Assembly: GCA_900551895.1 (NCBI GenBank)
Contig: URXX01000001.1
Location: 205,631 to 269,630 of the forward strand
DNA length: 64,000 nt
Reading direction: 5' to 3'
DNA from: an uncultured Lachnospiraceae bacterium
Lineage (GTDB): Bacteria > Bacillota > Clostridia > Lachnospirales > Lachnospiraceae
Numbering within the stretch: the stretch's first letter is position 1; every line of letters begins with the position of its first letter. Positions 49,941-58,599 of the stretch are shown piece after piece. Under the pieces are notes generated by a model. The model made no database searches. It was not told the origin of the DNA and saw only the letters and a program-made list of their open reading frames with translations. The translations under genes and the position numbers were made by a program.

Positions 49941-49975
49941 AAACAGCAAGGGAAGAAAAATCTCTTGCTGTTTTT
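49941..49975. terminator. bidirectional terminator between secreted protein and LysR genes
   Basis: AAACAGCAAGGGA (49941-49953) pairs with TCTCTTGCTGTTT (49961-49973) with a T-run on the plus strand and an A-run on the other side. Confidence 0.8.
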
Positions 49976-49982
49976 CATATTC

Positions 49983-50855
49983 TTATTCAAAATACTTCAA
50001 AAATTCTAAAGTAGCCTTTGATGTCGGCACATGTTCGTTATGTGCCACAACCAACTGACGTTTCGGCAGTTCGTATTCCGTATCGACTACAAAAAGATTT
50101 TTCGATTTCGGCACGCAATAGTCAGGAATAAATGCAATGCCAAGTCCGATGCGGGCAAGGTCGATTAAAAGATCGTTACTGCTCAGTTCAATTTCAGGTA
50201 CGAGGTCAAGTTGCTGCTGTTGAAAAAGGCTGTGCAGAAATTCGCTTGTTGTACTCTTTCGGTCAAGCATAAGAATAGGGTGGTTTAATAATTCTTTGAA
50301 AGAAAGTTTTCGTCCTTTCAATTCTTCAAAATCATTATTGGCGATAAATACGTCTTTGAATTCTTTAATCTTTTTCACTGTCGCCAAATTTCCTAAGTTT
50401 GTGTTTGGATAGTTGGTGACGATTAAATCTACCTGTCCGGCTTCAAGTAAATCGACACATTTTAAAGAAGTCTGATTTGTTACCTTAATATGTATATTTG
50501 GAAATTCTTTATGGAATTTTTCCAAATAAGGAACTAAAAAGTAACGGCAGATTGTATCGCTTGCACCGATGCGGATTTGTCCGCCTGTGGATACAGAATC
50601 CATTATCTGTGCTTCACCTCGTTTAATTAAGTTCATCGCAGGCTCTACGTGACGAAGCAAAATTTCCCCTTCGGGCGTCAGTTGTACTTTTTTCGTGCTT
50701 CGGATAAATAGTGTCTGCTCCAATTTTTTCTCCAAAGCCTTAATCGACTGGCTGACAGCGGATTGGGAAATAAAAAGTTGTTTTGATGCTTCCGAGAAAC
50801 TTAATGTAGTTGCTACATAGTAAAAAACTTTATATAATTCATAATTGATATCCAT
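49983..50855 (-). CDS. LysR family transcriptional regulator
   Basis: A 290-residue LysR regulator. The winged HTH (residues 1-60) is LYKVFYYVATTLSFSEASKQ, LFISQSAVSQSIKALEKKLE and QTLFIRSTKKVQLTPEGEIL. The co-inducer domain follows (RIGASDTICRYFLVPYLEKF, DLIVTNYPNTNLGN, LGIAFIPDYCVPKS), closest in look to CysL/CysB-type or NAC-like members, but the ligand cannot be told. It is divergent from a DUF1461 gene with well-formed promoters on both sides. Confidence 0.9.
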   Translation of the reverse strand: MDINYELYKVFYYVATTLSFSEASKQLFISQSAVSQSIKALEKKLEQTLFIRSTKKVQLTPEGEILLRHVEPAMNLIKRGEAQIMDSVSTGGQIRIGASDTICRYFLVPYLEKFHKEFPNIHIKVTNQTSLKCVDLLEAGQVDLIVTNYPNTNLGNLATVKKIKEFKDVFIANNDFEELKGRKLSFKELLNHPILMLDRKSTTSEFLHSLFQQQQLDLVPEIELSSNDLLIDLARIGLGIAFIPDYCVPKSKNLFVVDTEYELPKRQLVVAHNEHVPTSKATLEFLKYFE

Positions 50856-50883
50856 TATTAGTCCTCCTTATAAAACTAAAAGT

Positions 50884-50912
50884 ATTATAAGGTATAATAG
50901 GGAGAATTACAA
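50884..50912 (-). promoter_or_regulatory. promoter of LysR gene
   Basis: On the minus strand TTGTAA, 17 bases and TATAAT, ending 28 bases before ATG 50855. Confidence 0.65.
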
Positions 50913-50924
50913 GATAAAAAAAGA

Positions 50925-50953
50925 ATGACGGTAGGATATAACAATGTTATAAT
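50925..50953 (+). promoter_or_regulatory. promoter of DUF1461 membrane protein gene
   Basis: ATGACG (50925-50930), 17 bases and TATAAT (50948-50953), 28 bases before the start codon. Confidence 0.5.
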
Positions 50954-50981
50954 GAATTTATAAGAAAAGGTGAGTGAGAGA

Positions 50982-51674
50982 ATGAGAGCAGTACACAGAA
51001 TATTTGCCGGTTTAGCCGCATTTTCCGCAATTATCGTTTTACTGATTACTTCCATAGAATTGGCTATTTATATGGATTCTCGATTTTATGAAAAGGAATA
51101 TAAGAAATATCGGGTTTTAGACGATTTGGATATGGAAATGAAAGACGTTATGTCGGTTACCCATGAAATGATGGATTATCTGCATGGAAAGCGGGACGAT
51201 TTGGTTGTAATGACAACGGTGGACGGCGAGGAACGGGAATTTTTTAACGATAGGGAAAAACAGCATATGATTGATGTGAAAAATATATTTCTCGGAGGAG
51301 TGAAAATGAGGAATATTGCAGGCAGTCTATTGATACTGAGTTTGGCAGTGTTGATTTTTTCAAAGGCAAAGTGGAAAATTCTTTTCGCAAAATGGTATAT
51401 GGGAATTACCTGCGGGCTTACAGTGGCAGGAGTGGGCTTGGGATATTTATTTTCAAGAGATTTTAATAAATATTTTGTAAAGTTTCACGAAATCTTTTTT
51501 GATAATGATTTGTGGTTGTTAGATCCTGATACAGATTTGATGATTCGCATGCTGCCAGAGGGATTTTTTGCGGATTTTTCCGTGCGGATAGTTATTTTTG
51601 CGATGATAGCGGTTTTCGGCTGTTTTGTCATTAGTTTTTTCGTTTATCGCAGAGAAAAAGCATCAAATAAGTGA
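50982..51674 (+). CDS. DUF1461/TIGR01906 family integral membrane protein
   Basis: A 230-residue membrane protein; ATG 50982 follows AGGTGAGTGAGAG, with GTG 50970 as a less likely start. It has four membrane segments: FAGLAAFSAIIVLLITSIEL, AGSLLILSLAVLIFSKAKW, GITCGLTVAGVGLGYLF and IVIFAMIAVFGCFVISFFVY. The loops hold the family pattern DVMSVTHEMMDYLHGKRDDL, REFFNDREKQHMIDVKNIF and VKFHEIFFDNDLWLLDPDTD. The function of the family is not known. It lies directly upstream of purL without overlap of the true coding regions. Confidence 0.82.
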   Translation: MRAVHRIFAGLAAFSAIIVLLITSIELAIYMDSRFYEKEYKKYRVLDDLDMEMKDVMSVTHEMMDYLHGKRDDLVVMTTVDGEEREFFNDREKQHMIDVKNIFLGGVKMRNIAGSLLILSLAVLIFSKAKWKILFAKWYMGITCGLTVAGVGLGYLFSRDFNKYFVKFHEIFFDNDLWLLDPDTDLMIRMLPEGFFADFSVRIVIFAMIAVFGCFVISFFVYRREKASNK

Positions 51675-51772
51675 AACTTATTAATAAATTAAGATATATT
51701 AATTTCTTTAATGAAATAAAATATGTTAAAATGCAACTAGCAGTAAATGTACTTATTAAAATGGAGGAAATT

Positions 51773-54700
51773 ATGAGTAGTGTAAAACGCGTATATGTAG
51801 AGAAAAAACCAGAATTTGCAGTACAGGCAAAAGAGTTACGTCAGGAAGTGGAAAACTATTTAGGAATTAAGACAATTACAAATGTAAGAGTGTTAAATCG
51901 TTATGATATTGAAAATCTTTCTGAGGAAACATTTGAGAGAGCGTGTAACGGAGTGTTTGCAGAGCCTCCTGTAGATGTGTTATATCATGAAACATTTGAT
52001 GTAACAGAAGGAAGCCGTGTATTTTCGGTAGAATATTTACCGGGACAGTTCGACCAGCGTGCAGATTCAGCAGTTCAGTGTGTACAGTTTATTAAGGAAG
52101 ATGAACAGCCGGTAATCAAAACCGCTACTACTTATGTAATAGAAGGAAACATTTCAGATGAAGAATTTGAGGCAGTGAAAGCACACTGCATCAATCCGGT
52201 AGACTCAAGAGAAGCGGACGCAGAAAAACCGGAAACACTTGTAACAGTATTTGAAGAACCGGAAGATGTAAAGATTTTTGACGGTTTTAAAGATATGGAA
52301 GAGGCAGAGTTAAAAGAATTATATGATTCTTTGGGGCTTGCTATGACATTCAAAGATTTTCTTCATATTCAGGGGTACTTTAAAAGGGAAGAAGACCGCG
52401 ATCCGTCTATGACAGAAATCCGTGTGTTAGATACATATTGGTCTGACCACTGCCGTCATACAACATTTTCAACTGAATTAAAAGAAGTAACATTCGGCGA
52501 AGGGGATTACAAAGAGCCAATCGTTAATTCTTATAAACAATATTTGGCAGACCACAGCGAAATTTTCAAGGGACGCGAAGATAAATTCGTATGCCTTATG
52601 GATTTGGCGCTTATGGCAATGCGTAAATTAAAACGTGAGGGTAAATTAAACGATCAGGAAGAGTCGGAAGAAATCAATGCCTGCAGTATCGTTGTTCCGG
52701 TTACTGTAGACGGAGTGGAAGAAGAGTGGCTTGTAAACTTTAAAAACGAGACACATAATCACCCGACAGAAATCGAGCCGTTCGGCGGTGCGGCAACCTG
52801 TCTTGGCGGTGCAATCCGTGATCCGCTTTCAGGACGTACTTATGTTTATCAGGCAATGCGTGTAACAGGTGCGGCAGATCCTACAGTTTCTGTTAAAGAA
52901 ACAATGAAAGGAAAACTTCCACAGAAGAAACTTGTAACAGGCGCAGCGCACGGTTACAGTTCATACGGTAACCAAATCGGACTTGCAACAGGTGCGGTAA
53001 AGGAAATTTATCACCCTGATTATGTGGCAAAACGTATGGAAATCGGTGCAGTTCTCGGAGCGGCTCCAAGAAGAGCGGTTATCAGAGAAACATCTGATCC
53101 GGGAGATATTATCATTTTATTGGGCGGACGTACAGGACGTGACGGCTGCGGCGGAGCAACAGGTTCATCTAAAGTACATACAGAAGAATCTATTGAAACT
53201 TGCGGAGCAGAAGTGCAGAAAGGAAATCCTCCTACAGAGCGTAAAATCCAGCGTTTATTCAGAAGAGAAGAAGTAAGTAAATTAATCAAAAAATGTAATG
53301 ACTTCGGTGCGGGCGGAGTTTCCGTTGCAATCGGAGAACTTGCAGCGGGATTAAGAGTTGATTTAGATAAAGTTCCTAAAAAATATGCGGGACTTGACGG
53401 AACAGAAATTGCCATTTCCGAATCACAGGAACGTATGGCAGTTGTTGTAGATCCGAAAGATGTAGAGGCATTTTTAGGATATGCGAAAGAAGAAAACCTT
53501 GAGGCAGTTGAAGTTGCTGTTGTAACAGAAAGCCCTAGACTTGTATTAAACTGGAGAGGAAAAGAAATCGTAAATATTTCAAGAGCATTCCTCGATACAA
53601 ACGGAGCGCATCAGGAAACAACAGTTAAAGTGGATGTGCCTAACAGAGCGGACAGTATTCTTGTTCGTCCGGAAGTAAATGACGTAAAAGAAAAATGGTT
53701 AGATACATTGCAGGACTTAAATGTATGTTCACAGAAAGGTCTTGTGGAAATGTTCGATGGCTCAATCGGCGCAGGTTCTGTATTTATGCCGCACGGCGGT
53801 AAATATCAGATGACAGAAACACAGTCAATGGTTGCTAAATTGCCTGTATTGACAGGAAAATGCGACACAGTGACAATGATGAGTTACGGATTTGACCCGT
53901 ATTTATCAAGTTGGAGTCCGTATCACGGTGCTGTTTATGCTGTTTTGGAATCTGTGGCTAAAATCGTTGCAAACGGTGGAGATTATAGTAAAATTCACTT
54001 AACATTCCAAGAATATTTCCGTCGTATGACAGAAGATCCAAGCAGATGGAGTCAGCCGTTTGCAGCATTATTGGGTGCTTATAATGTACAGTTAGGTTTA
54101 GGGCTTGCTTCTATTGGCGGAAAAGACAGTATGTCAGGAACGTTCCAAGATATTGATGTTCCGCCGACACTCGTGTCTTTCGCAGTAGATGTGGCAGAAC
54201 AGAAAGATATTATTACACCGGAATTAAAAACAGCAGGAAATAAATTAGTATGGCTTCACGTTGACACAGATGAATATGACTTACCTGTATACGAAAGCGT
54301 TATGGAACAGTACGGTAAATTCAGAGATGACGTACAGGGCGGAAAAATTGTTTCTGCATACACATTAGACCGTCACGGTATTGCCGCTGCCGTAAGTAAA
54401 ATGGCATTCGGTAACGGTATGGGTGTGGAAATCAGCACATCTGTGGAAAAAGAAGATTTATTTGCTTGTTACTTCGGAGATATTATCGCAGAAGTTCCAG
54501 CAGATGAAGTGGATAACCTTACAATCGCACATACAGTTATCGGCGAAGTGACTGATAAGGGAGCAATCACATACGGTAATATGACAATCGGTTTAGATGA
54601 GGCGGTGGAAACATGGAAAGCGCCGCTTGAAAAGGTATTTGCAACAACATCAGGGGCAACAAAGTCTGAGCCGGTAAAAGAAGAATTATTTAATACAGAT

Positions 54701-55528
54701 AAAATTTATGTATGCAAAAACAAAGTTGCACAGCCTACAGTATTTATCCCTGTATTTCCGGGAACAAACTGTGAGTACGACAGTGCAAAAGCGTTTGAAC
54801 GTGCAGGAGCAAAAGTTGTTACAAAGATTTTCCGTAACTTAGACGCTGCGGACATCCGTGATTCAGTTGCCGAATTTGAAAAAATCATTGCACAGTCACA
54901 GATGATTATGTTCCCAGGTGGATTTAGTGCGGGAGATGAACCGGACGGTTCTGCTAAATTCTTTGCAACTGCATTCCAGAATGCAAAATTAAAAGAAGCG
55001 GTAGAAAAATTAATTAATGAAAGAGACGGTCTTGTACTTGGTATCTGTAACGGTTTCCAGACATTGATTAAATTGGGATTAGTTCCTTATGGAAAGATTT
55101 GCGGACAGACAGAAAGTTCACCTACATTGACATACAATACAATCGGACGCCATATTTCCAAAATGGTTTACACGAAAGTAGTAACAAACAAATCCCCATG
55201 GTTACAGGGAGCAGAACTTGGCGGAGTTTATACAAATCCGGCATCACACGGAGAAGGACGATTCGTGGCATCTGAGGAAGTATTAAATGAATTGTTTGCA
55301 AACGGACAGGTGGCAACACAGTATTGCGATTTGGACGGAAATATTACGATGAACGAGGAATGGAATCCAAACGGTTCATACAGAGCAATCGAGGGTATTA
55401 CAAGTCCTGACGGACGTGTACTTGGTAAAATGGCTCATTCTGAAAGACGCGGAGACGGAGTTGCAATCAATATCTACGGCGAACAAGATATGAAGATATT
55501 TGAATCAGGTGTAAAATATTTTAAATAA
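51773..55528 (+). CDS. purL: phosphoribosylformylglycinamidine synthase, single chain
   Basis: PurL makes FGAM from FGAR, glutamine and ATP in purine synthesis. ATG 51773 follows GGAGGAAATT; the open frame reaches back to 51671 but that part is not needed. The 1251 residues fuse the synthetase (PurL) and glutaminase (PurQ) parts as in Clostridia and Proteobacteria. ATP-binding features include DTYWSDHCRHTTFSTELK, ETHNHPTEIEPFGGAATC and LGGRTGRDGCGGATGSS. The C-terminal class I amidotransferase has the Cys nucleophile in LGICNGFQTLIKLGLVP and the His/Glu pair in the NPASHGEGRF region. No other pur genes or riboswitch are nearby. Confidence 0.97.
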   Translation: MSSVKRVYVEKKPEFAVQAKELRQEVENYLGIKTITNVRVLNRYDIENLSEETFERACNGVFAEPPVDVLYHETFDVTEGSRVFSVEYLPGQFDQRADSAVQCVQFIKEDEQPVIKTATTYVIEGNISDEEFEAVKAHCINPVDSREADAEKPETLVTVFEEPEDVKIFDGFKDMEEAELKELYDSLGLAMTFKDFLHIQGYFKREEDRDPSMTEIRVLDTYWSDHCRHTTFSTELKEVTFGEGDYKEPIVNSYKQYLADHSEIFKGREDKFVCLMDLALMAMRKLKREGKLNDQEESEEINACSIVVPVTVDGVEEEWLVNFKNETHNHPTEIEPFGGAATCLGGAIRDPLSGRTYVYQAMRVTGAADPTVSVKETMKGKLPQKKLVTGAAHGYSSYGNQIGLATGAVKEIYHPDYVAKRMEIGAVLGAAPRRAVIRETSDPGDIIILLGGRTGRDGCGGATGSSKVHTEESIETCGAEVQKGNPPTERKIQRLFRREEVSKLIKKCNDFGAGGVSVAIGELAAGLRVDLDKVPKKYAGLDGTEIAISESQERMAVVVDPKDVEAFLGYAKEENLEAVEVAVVTESPRLVLNWRGKEIVNISRAFLDTNGAHQETTVKVDVPNRADSILVRPEVNDVKEKWLDTLQDLNVCSQKGLVEMFDGSIGAGSVFMPHGGKYQMTETQSMVAKLPVLTGKCDTVTMMSYGFDPYLSSWSPYHGAVYAVLESVAKIVANGGDYSKIHLTFQEYFRRMTEDPSRWSQPFAALLGAYNVQLGLGLASIGGKDSMSGTFQDIDVPPTLVSFAVDVAEQKDIITPELKTAGNKLVWLHVDTDEYDLPVYESVMEQYGKFRDDVQGGKIVSAYTLDRHGIAAAVSKMAFGNGMGVEISTSVEKEDLFACYFGDIIAEVPADEVDNLTIAHTVIGEVTDKGAITYGNMTIGLDEAVETWKAPLEKVFATTSGATKSEPVKEELFNTDKIYVCKNKVAQPTVFIPVFPGTNCEYDSAKAFERAGAKVVTKIFRNLDAADIRDSVAEFEKIIAQSQMIMFPGGFSAGDEPDGSAKFFATAFQNAKLKEAVEKLINERDGLVLGICNGFQTLIKLGLVPYGKICGQTESSPTLTYNTIGRHISKMVYTKVVTNKSPWLQGAELGGVYTNPASHGEGRFVASEEVLNELFANGQVATQYCDLDGNITMNEEWNPNGSYRAIEGITSPDGRVLGKMAHSERRGDGVAINIYGEQDMKIFESGVKYFK

Positions 55529-55541
55529 AAAGAGTGCAAAG

Positions 55542-55571
55542 AAACGGAGGAGTGAAAACTCCCCGTTTTTT
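55542..55571 (+). terminator. terminator of purL
   Basis: AACGGAGGAGT pairs with ACTCCCCGTT around loop GAAA (one unpaired A), followed by TTTTTT. Confidence 0.8.
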
Positions 55572-55593
55572 GCATGATATGCTGTTATAAAGG

Positions 55594-55621
55594 TTGCCGA
55601 AATAAAATGTTGTGTTATAAT
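55594..55621 (+). promoter_or_regulatory. promoter of kdpE-like gene
   Basis: TTGCCG (55594-55599), 16 bases and TATAAT (55616-55621), 39 bases before ATG 55661. Confidence 0.6.
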
Positions 55622-55660
55622 GGCGATATATGAAATGGCAGGTAAGAGGAGAAGAGGAAA

Positions 55661-56362
55661 ATGAATAAACCATTGATATTGGTTGTGGATGATGATAAGG
55701 CTATTCGCAGTTTAATTACGACAACAATGGAAACACAGGAATATCGTTCTCACGCTGTATCGAATGGAATGCAGGGGCTTTTGGAGGTGGCATCACAGAA
55801 ACCGGATGTGCTGCTGCTTGATTTGGGGCTTCCGGATATGGACGGAATAGAAGTGATACAGAAAATTCGCACATGGTCGAATGTGCCGATTATCGTAATC
55901 AGTTCAAGAAATGAGGACAGGGATAAGATACTGGCGCTTGATTCGGGAGCGGATGACTATTTGACAAAACCTTTTTCCATAGATGAATTATTGGCGAGAA
56001 TACGTGTTGTACTGCGAAGAGAAAGACGGATGATATATTCAAGTCCCGAACAGACAGAATTTATCAATGGTGAATTGCGTATTAACTATGTGTCGGGATG
56101 TGCTTATCTGAAAGAAAAAGAACTCCATTTGACACCGATTGAGTATAAATTACTTGTTTTATTATCTAAAAATGTGGGAAAAGTATTGACTCATACTTAT
56201 CTGACAAGAGAGATATGGGGAAATTCATGGGAGAGCGACGTGGCATCTTTGCGGGTTTTCATGGCAGCGCTTCGCAAGAAGATTGAAGAAAACCCGCAAA
56301 ATCCACAATACATTCAGACACATGTGGGAGTCGGGTACAGAATGATACGCGTACCCGATTAG
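55661..56362 (+). CDS. KdpE-like response regulator without adjacent kinase
   Basis: A 233-residue OmpR-family regulator. The receiver has DDDKA, the phospho-Asp in VLLLDLGLPDMDG, an ISSRNEDRDKILALDSGADDY loop and TKPFS; the wing-helix domain has LHLTPIEYKLLVLLSKNVGK and SDVASLRVFMAALRKKIEEN, ending VGVGYRMIRVPD, as in KdpE. No KdpD or kdpFABC genes are visible in the window. The gene ends with a 4-base tail-to-tail overlap with ktrA, so control of potassium uptake is a reasonable guess, though the kinase would have to come from elsewhere. Confidence 0.85.
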   Translation: MNKPLILVVDDDKAIRSLITTTMETQEYRSHAVSNGMQGLLEVASQKPDVLLLDLGLPDMDGIEVIQKIRTWSNVPIIVISSRNEDRDKILALDSGADDYLTKPFSIDELLARIRVVLRRERRMIYSSPEQTEFINGELRINYVSGCAYLKEKELHLTPIEYKLLVLLSKNVGKVLTHTYLTREIWGNSWESDVASLRVFMAALRKKIEENPQNPQYIQTHVGVGYRMIRVPD

Positions 56363-57003
56363 TAAGTAAATGAATGAATGACTTTCTTGTGTCCCATAAT
56401 AATTAACGTTTCACTTTTTGTGAAGACGTGTTCAGGATGTGGAAGAGGGAAGATTTCTCCCTCTTTTTTTGTTGCAAGAATACTGATATTATAGCGGTTT
56501 CGGACTGCTTTTTCTACAATACTTTTGCCTATCCAACTTGCAGGAACGGCGATTTCACATATAGCCGTATCGGGTGTCAGTTCAATATAGTCGAAAATGT
56601 TTTTTGAACCGTATTTCACAGCAAGACGTTCAGCCATTTCACGTTCGGCGTAAACGACATGGTCAGCGCCGTTTCTGAGCAGTAATTTGCGGTGTACGTC
56701 ACGGCAGGCACGAGCAAGAATATATTTTGCCCCGAAGTCCTTTAAAAGAACCGTGATTTCCAAAGCACTTTGGAAATTGTCACCGATAGCAACAACGCAT
56801 AAATCGAAATTATTTATGCCTAAAGATTTAATGAAAGACTCATTTGTGGCGTCAGCAATCTGAATATCATTTAAAATATCAATGGCGTTGTCCGCACGCT
56901 CCTCGTTTTTTTCAATGGCGAGGACAGAATTTCCTTCCTCAATAAATTTTTTTGTCATATGGCGGCCAAAACGCCCAAGTCCGATAACTAAAATAGATTT
57001 CAT
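56359..57003 (-). CDS. ktrA: KtrA/TrkA-type potassium uptake regulatory subunit
   Basis: A cytoplasmic gating ring subunit for the K+ channel KtrB. The 214 residues contain an RCK_N Rossmann domain (SILVIGLGRFGRHMTKKF with GxGxxG, then a DxxE-like ADNAIDILNDIQIADATNE) that binds ATP/NAD, and an RCK_C/TrkA_C domain (YIELTPDTAICEIAVPASWI, KSETLIIMGHKKVIHSF). It lies 15 bases after ktrB in the operon and its stop codon overlaps the stop codon of the kdpE-like gene on the other strand. Confidence 0.93.
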   Translation of the reverse strand: MKSILVIGLGRFGRHMTKKFIEEGNSVLAIEKNEERADNAIDILNDIQIADATNESFIKSLGINNFDLCVVAIGDNFQSALEITVLLKDFGAKYILARACRDVHRKLLLRNGADHVVYAEREMAERLAVKYGSKNIFDYIELTPDTAICEIAVPASWIGKSIVEKAVRNRYNISILATKKEGEIFPLPHPEHVFTKSETLIIMGHKKVIHSFTY

Positions 57004-57018
57004 AATATATTCACTCCA

Positions 57019-58380
57019 TTATCCAATTTGAATTTTCTCCAACGGTGATGTTGAAGGCGCTTGTTTTTTTGTAAATGAGAATGCCAAAAGCATTGTCAGT
57101 GATCCGACTCTTCCGAATATCATTAAAAAGGCAAGTAAGCCGTGGGAAAGAGTGCTTAATGTAGGGGTAATACCTGTTGTTAAACCTACGGTGGCAATAG
57201 CCGATACACTTTCAAAAAGGGAATCGATCAGTTCAATTCCTTCCACGCGGGAAATAAACATTCCTATGGAGAAGGAAAGGGTAATGTATAAAATAAATAC
57301 GCAGGTTGCTTTTCTTGTAATAAATTCTTCCAAACGTCTTCCGAATACCTCCGTAGATTTTCGGTTACGGAATGTGGTGAGGACGGAAAGGAACAATACT
57401 GCAAATGTAGTTGTCTTAATACCGCCGGCAGTAGACCCCGGTGAACCTCCCACAAGCATAAGCAGAATCATAATAAATCTTCCCGTCTGTGTAAGCCCTG
57501 CTAAATCAATCGTATTAAATCCGGCCGTTCTTGCGCTGACCGATTGGAAACCGGAGGCTGCCAACTGCTCAGACAAAGAAAGGCTTTCAAACATCGGTGT
57601 ACCCTGTTCACATACAAAGAGAAGAAGGCTTCCGCCGATGATTAAGAAAATACTTACGGACAATACAAGTTTTGTATGTAGATGCATTTTGTGAAAATGC
57701 CATTTTGTTGCAAGAATGTCATGCCAAACGAAAAATCCAAGTCCGCCGATAATGATAAGCAGCATGATGATAATATTTACATACCAGTTTCCCACTTCTC
57801 CCGTGAGAGAAGAGAATGGTTGTGTCGTTCCCATTAAGTCAAATCCTGCATTACAGAAAGCGGAAATGCTGTGGAAAACGGAATACCATATTCCTTTCTT
57901 CAGACCAAACATGGGGCAGAAATGAAAGGAAAGTAAAACAGCGCCGATGCTTTCAATCAAAAACGTACCTATTATAATGAAACGAGTCATTTTAACAATT
58001 CCGCCGATCTGTGGGGCAGATACGGAGTTCTGCATAAGCGAACGGGACACAAGGCCGATTTTTCTCTTTGTAATAGTCATAATGGAAATACAAAGCGTCA
58101 TAAATCCGATACCGCCGACCTGTATCAGTCCGAGAATAACGGCTTGTCCAAAGAAGGACCAGTGTGTGTATGTATCTACCTTAATTAATCCCGTTACGCA
58201 GGTTGCCGAGGTTGCGGTGAAAAATCCGGTAAAAAAGTCAGCATCCTGCGGATTCCGTACGGAAACAGGCAGACTCAAAAGGCAAGAGCCTATGAGTATA
58301 ATTGTGCAATACCCAAATAAAAGAATCTTCATCGGAGAAAGATGAAGAAAATAGTTTTGAATTTTATGTATGGTTGACAT
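57019..58380 (-). CDS. ktrB: KtrB/TrkH-type potassium uptake channel subunit
   Basis: The 453-residue K+ translocating subunit, with eight to nine membrane segments in four M1-P-M2 repeats. Selectivity-filter-like turns are TSATCVTGL, SAFCNAGFDLMG, SARTAGFNTIDL and SAIATVGLTTG. The segment LVGGSPGSTAGGIKTTTF is the intramembrane gate loop characteristic of TrkH/KtrB. It comes first in the ktrB-ktrA minus-strand operon, and is divergent from gdhA. Confidence 0.94.
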   Translation of the reverse strand: MSTIHKIQNYFLHLSPMKILLFGYCTIILIGSCLLSLPVSVRNPQDADFFTGFFTATSATCVTGLIKVDTYTHWSFFGQAVILGLIQVGGIGFMTLCISIMTITKRKIGLVSRSLMQNSVSAPQIGGIVKMTRFIIIGTFLIESIGAVLLSFHFCPMFGLKKGIWYSVFHSISAFCNAGFDLMGTTQPFSSLTGEVGNWYVNIIIMLLIIIGGLGFFVWHDILATKWHFHKMHLHTKLVLSVSIFLIIGGSLLLFVCEQGTPMFESLSLSEQLAASGFQSVSARTAGFNTIDLAGLTQTGRFIMILLMLVGGSPGSTAGGIKTTTFAVLFLSVLTTFRNRKSTEVFGRRLEEFITRKATCVFILYITLSFSIGMFISRVEGIELIDSLFESVSAIATVGLTTGITPTLSTLSHGLLAFLMIFGRVGSLTMLLAFSFTKKQAPSTSPLEKIQIG

Positions 58381-58495
58381 AATAAAATACCTCTTTGTTA
58401 AAAATAGTCAAACTATATAAATAATAAGAGTTTAATAATTAAAAGAGTATAAAGAAAAATACGAGAATATAAAGATTGTATAAAGAAAAAAGTTC

Positions 58496-58524
58496 TTGAA
58501 TTTCACAAGATAATACATTATACT
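58496..58524 (+). promoter_or_regulatory. promoter of gdhA
   Basis: TTGAAT (58496-58501), 17 bases and TATACT (58519-58524), 76 bases before the start codon. Confidence 0.55.
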
Positions 58525-58533
58525 AATAAAGTG

Positions 58534-58582
58534 TCAAAAGCACCAAAGCCGTACAGAACACATTCTGCACGGCTGATTTTGA
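58534..58582 (+). promoter_or_regulatory. hairpin leader of gdhA
   Basis: TCAAAA...AGCCGT-A-CAGAA / TTCTG-C-ACGGCT...TTTTGA folds into one long hairpin with internal loops, just before the AGGAGG ribosome site at 58587. It could modulate transcription or translation of gdhA; the mechanism is not known. Confidence 0.5.
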
Positions 58583-58599
58583 ATTAGGAGGTAGAAGTT

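Noticed and set aside
51671..51772. Extended PurL start
   Set aside because: Family alignment by eye begins at SSVKRVYVEKKPEF, and ATG 51773 has a strong GGAGG site.
58534..58582. ANTAR dual hexaloop antiterminator before gdhA
   Set aside because: There is a single nested hairpin with a 4-base loop, not two small hexaloops.
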